Source of the DNA: an uncultured Dietzia sp.
GTDB lineage: Bacteria; Actinomycetota; Actinomycetes; Mycobacteriales; Mycobacteriaceae
DNA length: 64,000 bases
Direction: 5' to 3'
Assembly: GCF_937873725.1 (NCBI RefSeq)
Contig: NZ_CALMYY010000102.1
Span: 1 to 64,000, forward strand
Position 1 is the first letter of the stretch; each line of letters begins with the position of its first letter. The position numbers and the translations under genes were made by a program. This document shows, piece by piece, positions 19,995 to 27,275 of the stretch. Below the pieces are notes generated by a model that was not told the DNA's origin, did not search any database, and was given only the letters and a program-made list of their open reading frames with translations.

Positions 19995-20771
19995 ATGACC
20001 GTCACCCCAGAGCAGACCGTCCGGCTCACGACCCTCGGACCGCCCGAGCCGGCCGTGACGTCCGCCCCCGCCGCCGCCGTGCCCACCACGCCGGTGCGCA
20101 CCATCGACGTCCAGGCCGCGGGACTCCGGGAGACCAACCGGGTCCTCCAGGCGTCCGACGGCACCGGCCGGTTCGTGCTCACCCGACCCCGGGGTGCGCA
20201 CGCGCTCGCCGTGGGTCTCGACACGGCGGACGAGGTCGTGATCGACGGGCCCACCGGGTACTACACCGCCGGGATGAACGACGGTGCCGACATCACGGTC
20301 GACGGGAACGTGGGGGTCGGGGTCGCCGAGAACATGATGTCCGGCACGGTCCGGGTCAACGGCTCCGCGTCGCAGTCGGCCGGCGCGACGGCCCACGGCG
20401 GCCTGCTGGTGATCCGCGGGGACGCGGGTGCCCGGTGCGGCATCTCGATGAAGGGCGTCGACATCGTGGTCGAGGGGTCCATCGGTCACATGAGCTGCTT
20501 CATGGGCCAGGCCGGACGGCTCGTCGTGCTGGGCGACGCCGGCGACGCGCTCGGCGACTCCCTCTACGAGGTGCACATCTACGTCCGGGGAGAGGTCGCC
20601 TCCCTCGGCGCGGACTGCGTGGAGAAGAGCATGCGGGCCGAGCATCACGCGGAGCTCGAGGAGGTTCTCGACCGGGCGGGCGTCACCGGGGTCTCGACCG
20701 ACGAGTTCCGTCGGTACGGCTCGGCGCGGACGCTCTACAACTTCGACGTGGACAACGCCTCCGCGTACTGA
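19995..20771 (+). CDS. glxC: GXGXG-motif protein, GlxC/MgsB-like glutamate synthase domain
   Basis: 258 residues. After a variable Pro/Thr-rich N-terminus comes a right-handed beta-helix of G-x-x-G-x-x-x-G repeats (ADITVDGNVGVGVAENMMSG, GGLLVIRGDAGARCGISMKG, GRLVVLGDAGDALGDSLYE). This matches the C-terminal domain of glutamate synthase and the GlxC/MgsB subunit. It holds the amidotransferase and FMN subunits together and shapes the ammonia or amine tunnel. RBS GGAAG precedes the ATG. Confidence 0.88.
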   Translation: MTVTPEQTVRLTTLGPPEPAVTSAPAAAVPTTPVRTIDVQAAGLRETNRVLQASDGTGRFVLTRPRGAHALAVGLDTADEVVIDGPTGYYTAGMNDGADITVDGNVGVGVAENMMSGTVRVNGSASQSAGATAHGGLLVIRGDAGARCGISMKGVDIVVEGSIGHMSCFMGQAGRLVVLGDAGDALGDSLYEVHIYVRGEVASLGADCVEKSMRAEHHAELEEVLDRAGVTGVSTDEFRRYGSARTLYNFDVDNASAY

Positions 20772-20813
20772 TCGCACATCCCACCTCCCCGCCCTCCCCG
20801 ACAGGAGCCCGAC

Positions 20814-22196
20814 ATGCCGTTCGACGGACCCACCCGCTTCGACCAGTCCACCCCCACCCAGGCACGGCCCGCCGGAAACGACCCCGTGCTGCGCGAGTCG
20901 GCCACGTTCCCCCGCCAGGTCATCCACGAGATTCAGCGCGCCGCGGCGACGGGGATCTACGACATCCGGGGCTGGGGTGCCAAGCGCGAGCTCCCGCACT
21001 TCGACGACCTCCTCTTCCTGGGGTCGTCGATGTCCCGGTACCCGCTGGAGGGCTACCGCGAGCGCTGTGACACCGACATCACCCTGGGCACCCGGTTCGC
21101 CTCGAAGCCCCTGCACCTGGACATCCCCGTCACCATCGCCGGGATGAGCTTCGGGGCCCTGTCCGCGCAGGCCAAGGAGGCGCTGGGGCGCGGCGCCAGC
21201 GCGGCCGGAACCTCCACCACGACCGGTGACGGCGGGATGACGGCCGAGGAGCGCGGGCAGAGCTCCACACTGGTCTACCAGTACCTGCCCTCGCGATACG
21301 GAATGAATCCCACGGACCTGCGCAAGGCCGACGCCATCGAGGTGGTGCTGGGGCAAGGTGCCAAGCCCGGCGGGGGTGGGATGCTCCTGGGCCAGAAGAT
21401 CTCCGACCGGGTCGCGCAGATGCGGACCCTGCCCAAGGGGATCGACCAGCGGTCGGCGTGCCGGCACCCGGACTGGACGGGCCCCGACGACCTGACCATC
21501 AAGATCCTCGAACTGCGGGAGATCACCGGGTGGGAGAAGCCGATCTACGTCAAGGTCGGGGCCACCCGCACCTATTACGACGTCAAGCTCGCGGTGAAGG
21601 CCGGTGCCGACGTGGTGGTGGTGGACGGCATGCAGGGCGGAACCGCGGCCACACAGGACGTGTTCATCGAACACGTGGGCATCCCCACGCTCGCGGCGAT
21701 CCCCCAGGCCGTGCAGGCGCTGCAGGAGATGGACATGCACCGGAAGGTGCAGCTCATTGTCTCCGGGGGTATCCGCTCCGGTGCCGACGTGGCCAAGGCC
21801 ATGGCCCTGGGCGCGGACGCGGTGGCCATCGGGACGGCCGCGCTCATCGCCCTGGGCGACAACGACCCCCGCTACGAGCAGGAGTATCGCGCCCTGGGCT
21901 CGGCGGCCGGGTTCTACGACGACTTCCAGGACGGGCGCGACCCCGCCGGCATCTCCACCCAGGACCCCGAGCTGGCGGCCCGGCTCGACCCGGAGGCCGC
22001 GGGCCGGCGCCTGGCCAACTACCTCCACGTGCTGACGATGGAGGCGCAGACCATCGCCCGGGCCTGCGGGAAGTCCCACCTGACGCACCTGGAACCCGAC
22101 GACCTGGTCGCGCTGACGATGGAGGCCGCGGCGATGGCGCGGGTGCCGCTGGCCGGGACCGACTGGATCCCCGGCCGCGCGGGCCGGGATCTGTAG
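20814..22196 (+). CDS. glxD: FMN-binding glutamate synthase-like subunit, GlxD/MgsC-like
   Basis: 460 residues matching the FMN (synthase) domain of glutamate synthase: TIAGMSFGALSAQAKEALGRG, TGDGGMTAEER, QGAKPGGGGMLLG, VKVGATRTYYDVKLAVKAGADVVVVDG and VSGGIRSGADVAKAMALGADAVAIGTAAL. I do not see the spaced cysteines of the 3Fe-4S cluster of full-size glutamate synthase. With GlxB and GlxC it would convert a keto acid or glutamate plus the channelled amine to an N-substituted glutamate (N-methylglutamate in MgsABC systems). Its 3' end abuts the regulator. Confidence 0.88.
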   Translation: MPFDGPTRFDQSTPTQARPAGNDPVLRESATFPRQVIHEIQRAAATGIYDIRGWGAKRELPHFDDLLFLGSSMSRYPLEGYRERCDTDITLGTRFASKPLHLDIPVTIAGMSFGALSAQAKEALGRGASAAGTSTTTGDGGMTAEERGQSSTLVYQYLPSRYGMNPTDLRKADAIEVVLGQGAKPGGGGMLLGQKISDRVAQMRTLPKGIDQRSACRHPDWTGPDDLTIKILELREITGWEKPIYVKVGATRTYYDVKLAVKAGADVVVVDGMQGGTAATQDVFIEHVGIPTLAAIPQAVQALQEMDMHRKVQLIVSGGIRSGADVAKAMALGADAVAIGTAALIALGDNDPRYEQEYRALGSAAGFYDDFQDGRDPAGISTQDPELAARLDPEAAGRRLANYLHVLTMEAQTIARACGKSHLTHLEPDDLVALTMEAAAMARVPLAGTDWIPGRAGRDL

Positions 22197-22254
22197 TGAC
22201 CGCCGTGTCGGCGGTCGGGGTCGGGGTCGACTTCCACCATCAGGACACCCCGGC

Positions 22255-22260
22255 TACCGT
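22255..22260 (+). promoter_or_regulatory. -10-like box before the XRE-cupin gene
   Basis: TACCGT fits TANNNT and ends seven bases before the ATG at 22268, where no clear ribosome binding site is present. This suggests a separate leaderless transcript for the regulator. Confidence 0.35.
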
Positions 22261-22267
22261 CGGGGGA

Positions 22268-22924
22268 ATGGGGACGGACCCGGAGACCGCGCGGAGGGTC
22301 GTCCACCAGGAGGCTCAGCGCGAGCTCCCGGTGGACGTGCCCACCGGCAGCGATCTCGAGCGGATCATCGGCTTCCACGTCCGCCGGCTGCGTCTGGCCG
22401 AGGGCCTGGGCGTGGCCGAGATGGCGCAGCGGATCGGGATCTCCAAGGCGATGCTCTCGAAGATCGAGAACGCCCACACGTCCAGTTCCCTGAGCATGCT
22501 CGCCAAGCTCGCCGCCGGCCTCGACGTCCCGGTCACGTCCCTGCTCCGCGGGGCGGACACCAAGCGCGACGCGGTGTTCACCGCCGACGGGCAGGGCGCC
22601 ACGATCGTCGGCCGGGGCACCGCGGCGGGACACGACTACGAACTGCTCGGGGCACTGCGGGGGCCGAACAAGCGCATCGAGCCCGTGCTGGTGACCCTGA
22701 CGGCGGAATCGGAGACGCACCCCCGCTTCCAACACCCGGGCACCGAGCTGCTCTACATGCTGTCCGGCGACATGATCTACCACCACGCCGAGGCGGAATA
22801 CCGACTCCGGCCGGGGGACTCGTTGCTCCTCGACGGCGAGGGCGTCCACGGCCCGGTGGCGATGCTCGAGCTTCCCATCCGGTTCCTCTCGGTCACCGCC
22901 TACCCCGACAACGTCGACGGCTGA
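22268..22924 (+). CDS. XRE-family transcription regulator with C-terminal cupin
   Basis: 218 residues. The N-terminal helix-turn-helix (IGFHVRRLRLAEGLGVAEMAQRIGISKAMLSKIENAHTSSSL) is followed by a cupin domain with HPGTELLYMLSGDMIYHHAEAEYRLRPGDSLLLDGEGVHGP. This is the PuuR/SinR-cupin layout, where the cupin senses a small molecule. It probably regulates the surrounding amine-nitrogen genes. A GTG at 22196 that overlaps the glxD stop is in frame and would add 24 residues; the ATG is preferred because the HTH is complete without them and a -10-like box precedes it. Confidence 0.85.
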   Translation: MGTDPETARRVVHQEAQRELPVDVPTGSDLERIIGFHVRRLRLAEGLGVAEMAQRIGISKAMLSKIENAHTSSSLSMLAKLAAGLDVPVTSLLRGADTKRDAVFTADGQGATIVGRGTAAGHDYELLGALRGPNKRIEPVLVTLTAESETHPRFQHPGTELLYMLSGDMIYHHAEAEYRLRPGDSLLLDGEGVHGPVAMLELPIRFLSVTAYPDNVDG

Positions 22925-23033
22925 GTGCGCCCGGCTCCGCCGAGCCGCCACCTCACCACTCACCACCCACACACGACCCCCGCGGGGGCTGTGGCACACC
23001 CGTCTCCACCCACCACACCCCGAGGAGCCCGCC

Positions 23034-24284
23034 ATGACGGCATCGGTCACCACCACCGTCACCTCGCTGATGTCCGCGATCGCGGACGTCGGCACCGATC
23101 CGACCCGCGGCGGATACAGCCGGTCGGTCTATTCCACCCCCGAGCTGGACCTGCGCGACTGGTTCCTGTCCGAGGCCGCCGCCCGCGGCCTGGACACCGA
23201 GACCGACCGGAACGGCGTCATCTGGGCCTGGTGGAACCCGGAGGGACACCCGCTGGAGGACGCGGTCGTCACCGGCAGCCACCTCGATTCCGTGCCCGGG
23301 GGCGGCGCCTTCGACGGTCCCCTCGGGGTGGCGTCCGCGTTGGTGGCGGTGGACCTGCTCAGGGCCCGCGACCTGCGGCCGGGACGCCCGCTGGCGCTGA
23401 CGGTGTTCCCCGAGGAGGAGGGGTCCCGGTTCGGGCGGGCCTGCCTCGGGTCGCTGCTGCTCACGGGTGCGATGGACCCGGCGGTCGCGGCGTCGCTCAC
23501 GGACGACGACGGGACCACCTTCGCCGAGCTGTGCGCGGCCAACGGGCTGGACCCCGCGCACCTCGGCCGGGACGACGAGGCGCTGGGCCGCATCGGCCAC
23601 TTCGTGGAACTCCACGTGGAACAGGGACGCGGCCTGATCGACCTGGACAGCCCGGTCGCGGTGGCGTCGTCGATCATCGGCCACGGGCGGTGGCGGCTGA
23701 CCTTCACCGGCCAGGGCAACCACGCCGGGACCACCCTCCTGGCGGACCGGCGGGATCCCATGATCCCGGCCGCCCGCACCGTCCTCGACGTCCGGCGCAT
23801 CGCCCACGTGTACCGGGGAGCCCGGGCCACCGTCGGCCGGATCGTGCCCACGCCGGGTGGGACCAACGTCATCGCCTCCCGGGTCGACCTCTGGCTGGAC
23901 GTGCGGCACCCCGATGACGCGGTCACCGCCCGGATCGTCGCGGAGATCACCGAGGCGGCGTCGATGGCGGCCGCCCGCGAGGGGTGCGAGAGCACGATCG
24001 TGCAGGAGTCGCTCAGCGCGTCGGTGGGGTTCGACGCCGGCCTACGCGAGCGACTCCTGGGCGAGCTGCCCGGGGTACCCGTCCTGGCCACCGGCGCCGG
24101 TCACGACGCCGGCGTACTGGCATCACACGTCCCCACCGCGATGCTCTTCGTCCGCAACCCGTCCGGGGTGTCCCATTCCCCGGCGGAACACGTGGAAGAC
24201 CGCGACGCCGAGCGGGGCGCCGAGGCCCTGGCCGACGTCCTCGCCGGTCTCCTGACCACCGCCCCACACACCACCGCCGGGTGA
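23034..24284 (+). CDS. M20-family Zn-dependent amidohydrolase (N-carbamoyl-amino-acid / allantoate type)
   Basis: 416 residues. Metal ligands of the AmaB/allantoate amidohydrolase family are present: SHLDSVPGGGAFDGPLGV (His and Asp), VFPEEEGSRFG (Glu pair), HVELHVEQG-like FVELHVEQG (His) and the C-terminal SHSPAEHV (His). TGQGNHAGTTLLADRRDP is the dimerisation-domain signature. Relatives split N-carbamoyl amino acids, allantoate, ureidoglycolate or N-carbamoyl-beta-alanine, releasing nitrogen. No hydantoinase or allantoinase lies nearby, so the substrate is open; location suggests a product of the same amine route. It begins 109 bases after the regulator. Confidence 0.88.
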   Translation: MTASVTTTVTSLMSAIADVGTDPTRGGYSRSVYSTPELDLRDWFLSEAAARGLDTETDRNGVIWAWWNPEGHPLEDAVVTGSHLDSVPGGGAFDGPLGVASALVAVDLLRARDLRPGRPLALTVFPEEEGSRFGRACLGSLLLTGAMDPAVAASLTDDDGTTFAELCAANGLDPAHLGRDDEALGRIGHFVELHVEQGRGLIDLDSPVAVASSIIGHGRWRLTFTGQGNHAGTTLLADRRDPMIPAARTVLDVRRIAHVYRGARATVGRIVPTPGGTNVIASRVDLWLDVRHPDDAVTARIVAEITEAASMAAAREGCESTIVQESLSASVGFDAGLRERLLGELPGVPVLATGAGHDAGVLASHVPTAMLFVRNPSGVSHSPAEHVEDRDAERGAEALADVLAGLLTTAPHTTAG

Positions 24285-24310
24285 CCGGCCGTACCGAGAA
24301 AGCGACTCCC

Positions 24311-25537
24311 ATGACCGACACCGCGACATCGACCCACACCGCCACGTCCGCCCACACGGTGAGGTTCCTCGTCATCGGCGGCGGCCTCGAGGGGCTGTCC
24401 ATCGCCTGGAACCTGGCCGAGCGCGGCGAGACCGACGTGCTGGTGGTGGAGAAGGACACCCTGTGTTCCGGGATGACCGGGAAGTCCAGCGGGATCGTCC
24501 GCTGCCACTACGGTTCGCCCACGATGGCCGCCCTGAGCTGGCACAGCATCCCGGTGTTCGAGAACGCGACGGAGCTGCTCGGCGACGACATGGCCTTCCG
24601 GCAGTGCGGATACGCCGTGATCGTCGGCGAGGAGAACGTGGTACCCCTCCGTGCGAACGTGGCCATGCAGCAGAGCCTCGGGATCGAGACGGAGCTCATC
24701 CCCCCGGACCGGATGGCGGAGCTGTGGCCCGGCCTCAACGTGGACGACGTCGCGGCTGCGGCCTGGGAACCGCGCGGTGGCCGCGGGGAGGCGTACATGA
24801 CCGGCATGGCCTTCGCCGCCGCGGCCCGCCGCCGGGGGGTCCGGGTCCGCCAGGGCTCCCGGGTCACGGCGCTGCTGCAGGGGCACGACGGCCGGGTCGT
24901 GGGGGCGGAGTTCGCCGACGGGGCGCGCGTCCACGCCGAGCAGGTGATCCTCGCGACGGGGGTGTGGGCCCCGCAGCTCGGCGCGACCGTCGGCCTCGAC
25001 ATCCCGGTCCGGGCCCAGCGCGCGCAGCTGGTGTTGGTGGACCAGGGGGAGCCGCTCGGGCAGGTGCCCACGCTGTCGGACCTGGTGGGTCTGCAGTACC
25101 TGTGCCGCGAACCCAACGGGGAGATCCTCGCCGGCAACTCCGACCACCACTCACCGCAGTACGTCGACCCCGATTCCTACTCCAACCGCGCCGACGCCTC
25201 GACAGTGGAGAAGGTGGTGGAGCGGCTCATGCACCGCCTGCCCGGTATGCCGGACCCTGCGATCACCGGCAGCTACGTGGGGGCTTACGACACCACCCCG
25301 GACTACAACCCGATCATCGGGCCGTCCCCGCTCGAGGGCCTGTTCCTCGCGGTGGGCTTCTCCGGGCACGGGTTCAAGATGTCGCCCGCGGTCGGTCGGC
25401 TGGCCGCGGAGTTGCTCCTGGACGGGACGACGACGATGAGGGGCGTCGACCCGGCGGACTGCCGGTTCTCCCGGTTCTCGGAGGGGCACCTCACCACGAG
25501 CCTGAACCCGTACGTGGGTGCCGGCGAGATGCGCTGA
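24311..25537 (+). CDS. FAD-dependent oxidoreductase of the DAO/sarcosine oxidase-beta family
   Basis: 408 residues. The N-terminal dinucleotide motif is VIGGGLEGLSIAWNLAERG, followed by SSGIVRCHYGSPTMAALS, typical of sarcosine oxidase beta and N-methylglutamate dehydrogenase MgdA. The C-terminal FAD region is TPDYNPIIGPSPLEGLFLAVGFSGHGFKMSPAVGRLAAEL. Such enzymes oxidise secondary amino acids, releasing an aldehyde and a primary amino acid. The alpha, gamma and delta subunits of heterotetrameric relatives are absent here, so it may act alone. Candidate substrates are N-methylglutamate, sarcosine or a gamma-glutamyl amine; sequence alone cannot decide. It lies 26 bases after the amidohydrolase gene. 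Confidence 0.88.
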   Translation: MTDTATSTHTATSAHTVRFLVIGGGLEGLSIAWNLAERGETDVLVVEKDTLCSGMTGKSSGIVRCHYGSPTMAALSWHSIPVFENATELLGDDMAFRQCGYAVIVGEENVVPLRANVAMQQSLGIETELIPPDRMAELWPGLNVDDVAAAAWEPRGGRGEAYMTGMAFAAAARRRGVRVRQGSRVTALLQGHDGRVVGAEFADGARVHAEQVILATGVWAPQLGATVGLDIPVRAQRAQLVLVDQGEPLGQVPTLSDLVGLQYLCREPNGEILAGNSDHHSPQYVDPDSYSNRADASTVEKVVERLMHRLPGMPDPAITGSYVGAYDTTPDYNPIIGPSPLEGLFLAVGFSGHGFKMSPAVGRLAAELLLDGTTTMRGVDPADCRFSRFSEGHLTTSLNPYVGAGEMR

Positions 25538-25601
25538 TCCGGCCCCGCCGCCGAACCCCGTTCCGGACACGCCGCCCGTGCCGCGGGCCTATCGTGACCA
25601 C

Positions 25602-27275
25602 ATGGTCGACCCGGACATGGGACCCGAGCGGGGTTCGCGCCGCGACGCGGCGGCGCGCGACATCACGCCGCTGCCGGATCTGGCGCGCACGCGCCCCAGG
25701 GTGGGCCCGCAGCGCACCCGGCGGCCCGTCTACCTGGACCTGCTCCCGCCCTGCAACGCGGCCTGCCCGGCGGGCGAGAACATCCAGGCGTGGCTGGCCC
25801 ACGCGCGTGCCGGGCGCCACGAGCAGGCGTGGCGGCAGCTCGTGGCGGACAATCCGTTCGCCGCCATCCACGGCCGCGTCTGCTACCACCCGTGCGAGAC
25901 CGACTGCAATCGCGAGCGGTTGGACAGCGCCGTCTCGATCCATGCGGTGGAGCGGTTCCTCGGCGACACCGCCCTGGACCGCGGATGGGGGTTCGACCGC
26001 AGCGCCCCCGACAGCGGCAGGAGCGTCCTGGTGGTGGGCGCCGGGCCGAGCGGCCTGTCCGCCGCGTACCACCTGGCGCGCCGCGGGCACCGGGTGGAGA
26101 TCCGGGACGCCGGCACCGAACCCGGCGGCATGATGCGCTACGGCATCCCCGACTACCGCCTGCCGCCGGACGTCCTGGGCGCCGAGATCGGCCGCCTCGA
26201 GGAGTTCGGCGTGACCATCACCCGCGGCCACACGGTCACGGACCTCGCCGCGGAGAAGGAGGAGGGCGGGTTCGACGCGGTGTTCGTGGCCGTGGGCGCC
26301 CACCTCGCCCGCCGGGTGGACATCCCCGTGGTGGACACCGGCACCATGCTCGACGCCGTGACGTTCCTGCGCGGCGTGGCCTCCGGCGAGCGCCCCGAGG
26401 TGGGGCGGCGCGTGGCCGTGTACGGCGGCGGCAACACCGCCATGGACGCCGCCCGGGTGGCCCGGAGGCTGGGCGCCGAGGACGCCGTGATCGTCTACCG
26501 CCGCACCCGCGACCAGATGCCCGCCCACCCGGAGGAGGCCCAGGACGCCGAGGCGGAGGGCGTGCGCATCAACTGGCTGCGCACCATCACCGCGTTCGAC
26601 GGCCCCGAGCTGCAGGTCGAGGTGATGGAGCTCGACGCCGAGGGCCACCCGCGCCCCACCGGCCGCGTCGAGACGCTCGCCGCCGACACCCTCATCCTCG
26701 CCGTGGGACAGGAGACCGAGGCCGGCTTCATGCGGACGCTGCCCGGCGTCGGGTTCGGTCCCGACGGCACGGTCCACGTGGACGAGAACTTCATGACCGG
26801 CTGTCCGGGCGTCTTCGCCGGCGGCGACATGGTGCCCGGCGAGCGCACCGTGACGGTGGGCGTCGGGCACGGCAGGAAGGCGGCCCGGCACATCGACGCC
26901 TGGCTCCGCGGCGACGACGGGGCGCGGCCGCCCGCCCCCGACGTCGTCACCTTCGACGAGCTCACGCTCTGGTACTTCGCCGACGCCGACCGCCGCGCCC
27001 AGGCCGAGCTCCCCGCCGCCGAGCGCACCGGCGGGTTCGGGGAGGTCGTGGGCGGGCTCGGGCCGGAGGAGGCCGAGTTCGAGGCGGGGAGGTGCCTGTC
27101 GTGCGGGAACTGCTTCGAGTGCGACGGCTGCCTGGCCGCGTGCCCGGAGGACGCGATCGTCCGCGTGCCCACCGGCCACGGCTACGCCTACGACTACGAC
27201 CGCTGCACCGGCTGCGCCGAGTGTGCCGAGCAGTGTCCCGTCCACGCCATCTCGATGTTCCCGGAGCCGTCATGA
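25602..27275 (+). CDS. GltD-like NAD(P)/FAD oxidoreductase with C-terminal 2[4Fe-4S] ferredoxin
   Basis: 557 residues. The N-terminal cysteine region (PPCNAACPAGENIQAWL, CYHPCETDCNR) binds two Fe-S clusters as in GltD, PreT and NfnB. An FAD motif (VVGAGPSGLSAAYHLARRGH), an NAD(P) motif (VAVYGGGNTAMDAARVARRLG) and GVFAGGDMVPGERTVTVGVGHGRKAA follow. The C-terminus adds two ferredoxin-type clusters (CLSCGNCFECDGCLAACPED and CTGCAECAEQCP). It probably moves electrons between NAD(P)H and ferredoxin-linked partners, here the PFOR whose ATG overlaps its stop. The start at 25602 is likely; 25617 is the alternative, and neither has a strong RBS. Confidence 0.85.
   Translation: MVDPDMGPERGSRRDAAARDITPLPDLARTRPRVGPQRTRRPVYLDLLPPCNAACPAGENIQAWLAHARAGRHEQAWRQLVADNPFAAIHGRVCYHPCETDCNRERLDSAVSIHAVERFLGDTALDRGWGFDRSAPDSGRSVLVVGAGPSGLSAAYHLARRGHRVEIRDAGTEPGGMMRYGIPDYRLPPDVLGAEIGRLEEFGVTITRGHTVTDLAAEKEEGGFDAVFVAVGAHLARRVDIPVVDTGTMLDAVTFLRGVASGERPEVGRRVAVYGGGNTAMDAARVARRLGAEDAVIVYRRTRDQMPAHPEEAQDAEAEGVRINWLRTITAFDGPELQVEVMELDAEGHPRPTGRVETLAADTLILAVGQETEAGFMRTLPGVGFGPDGTVHVDENFMTGCPGVFAGGDMVPGERTVTVGVGHGRKAARHIDAWLRGDDGARPPAPDVVTFDELTLWYFADADRRAQAELPAAERTGGFGEVVGGLGPEEAEFEAGRCLSCGNCFECDGCLAACPEDAIVRVPTGHGYAYDYDRCTGCAECAEQCPVHAISMFPEPS

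Noticed and set aside
24311..25537. Heterotetrameric sarcosine oxidase operon
   Set aside because: Only a beta-like subunit is present; alpha, gamma and delta genes are missing.
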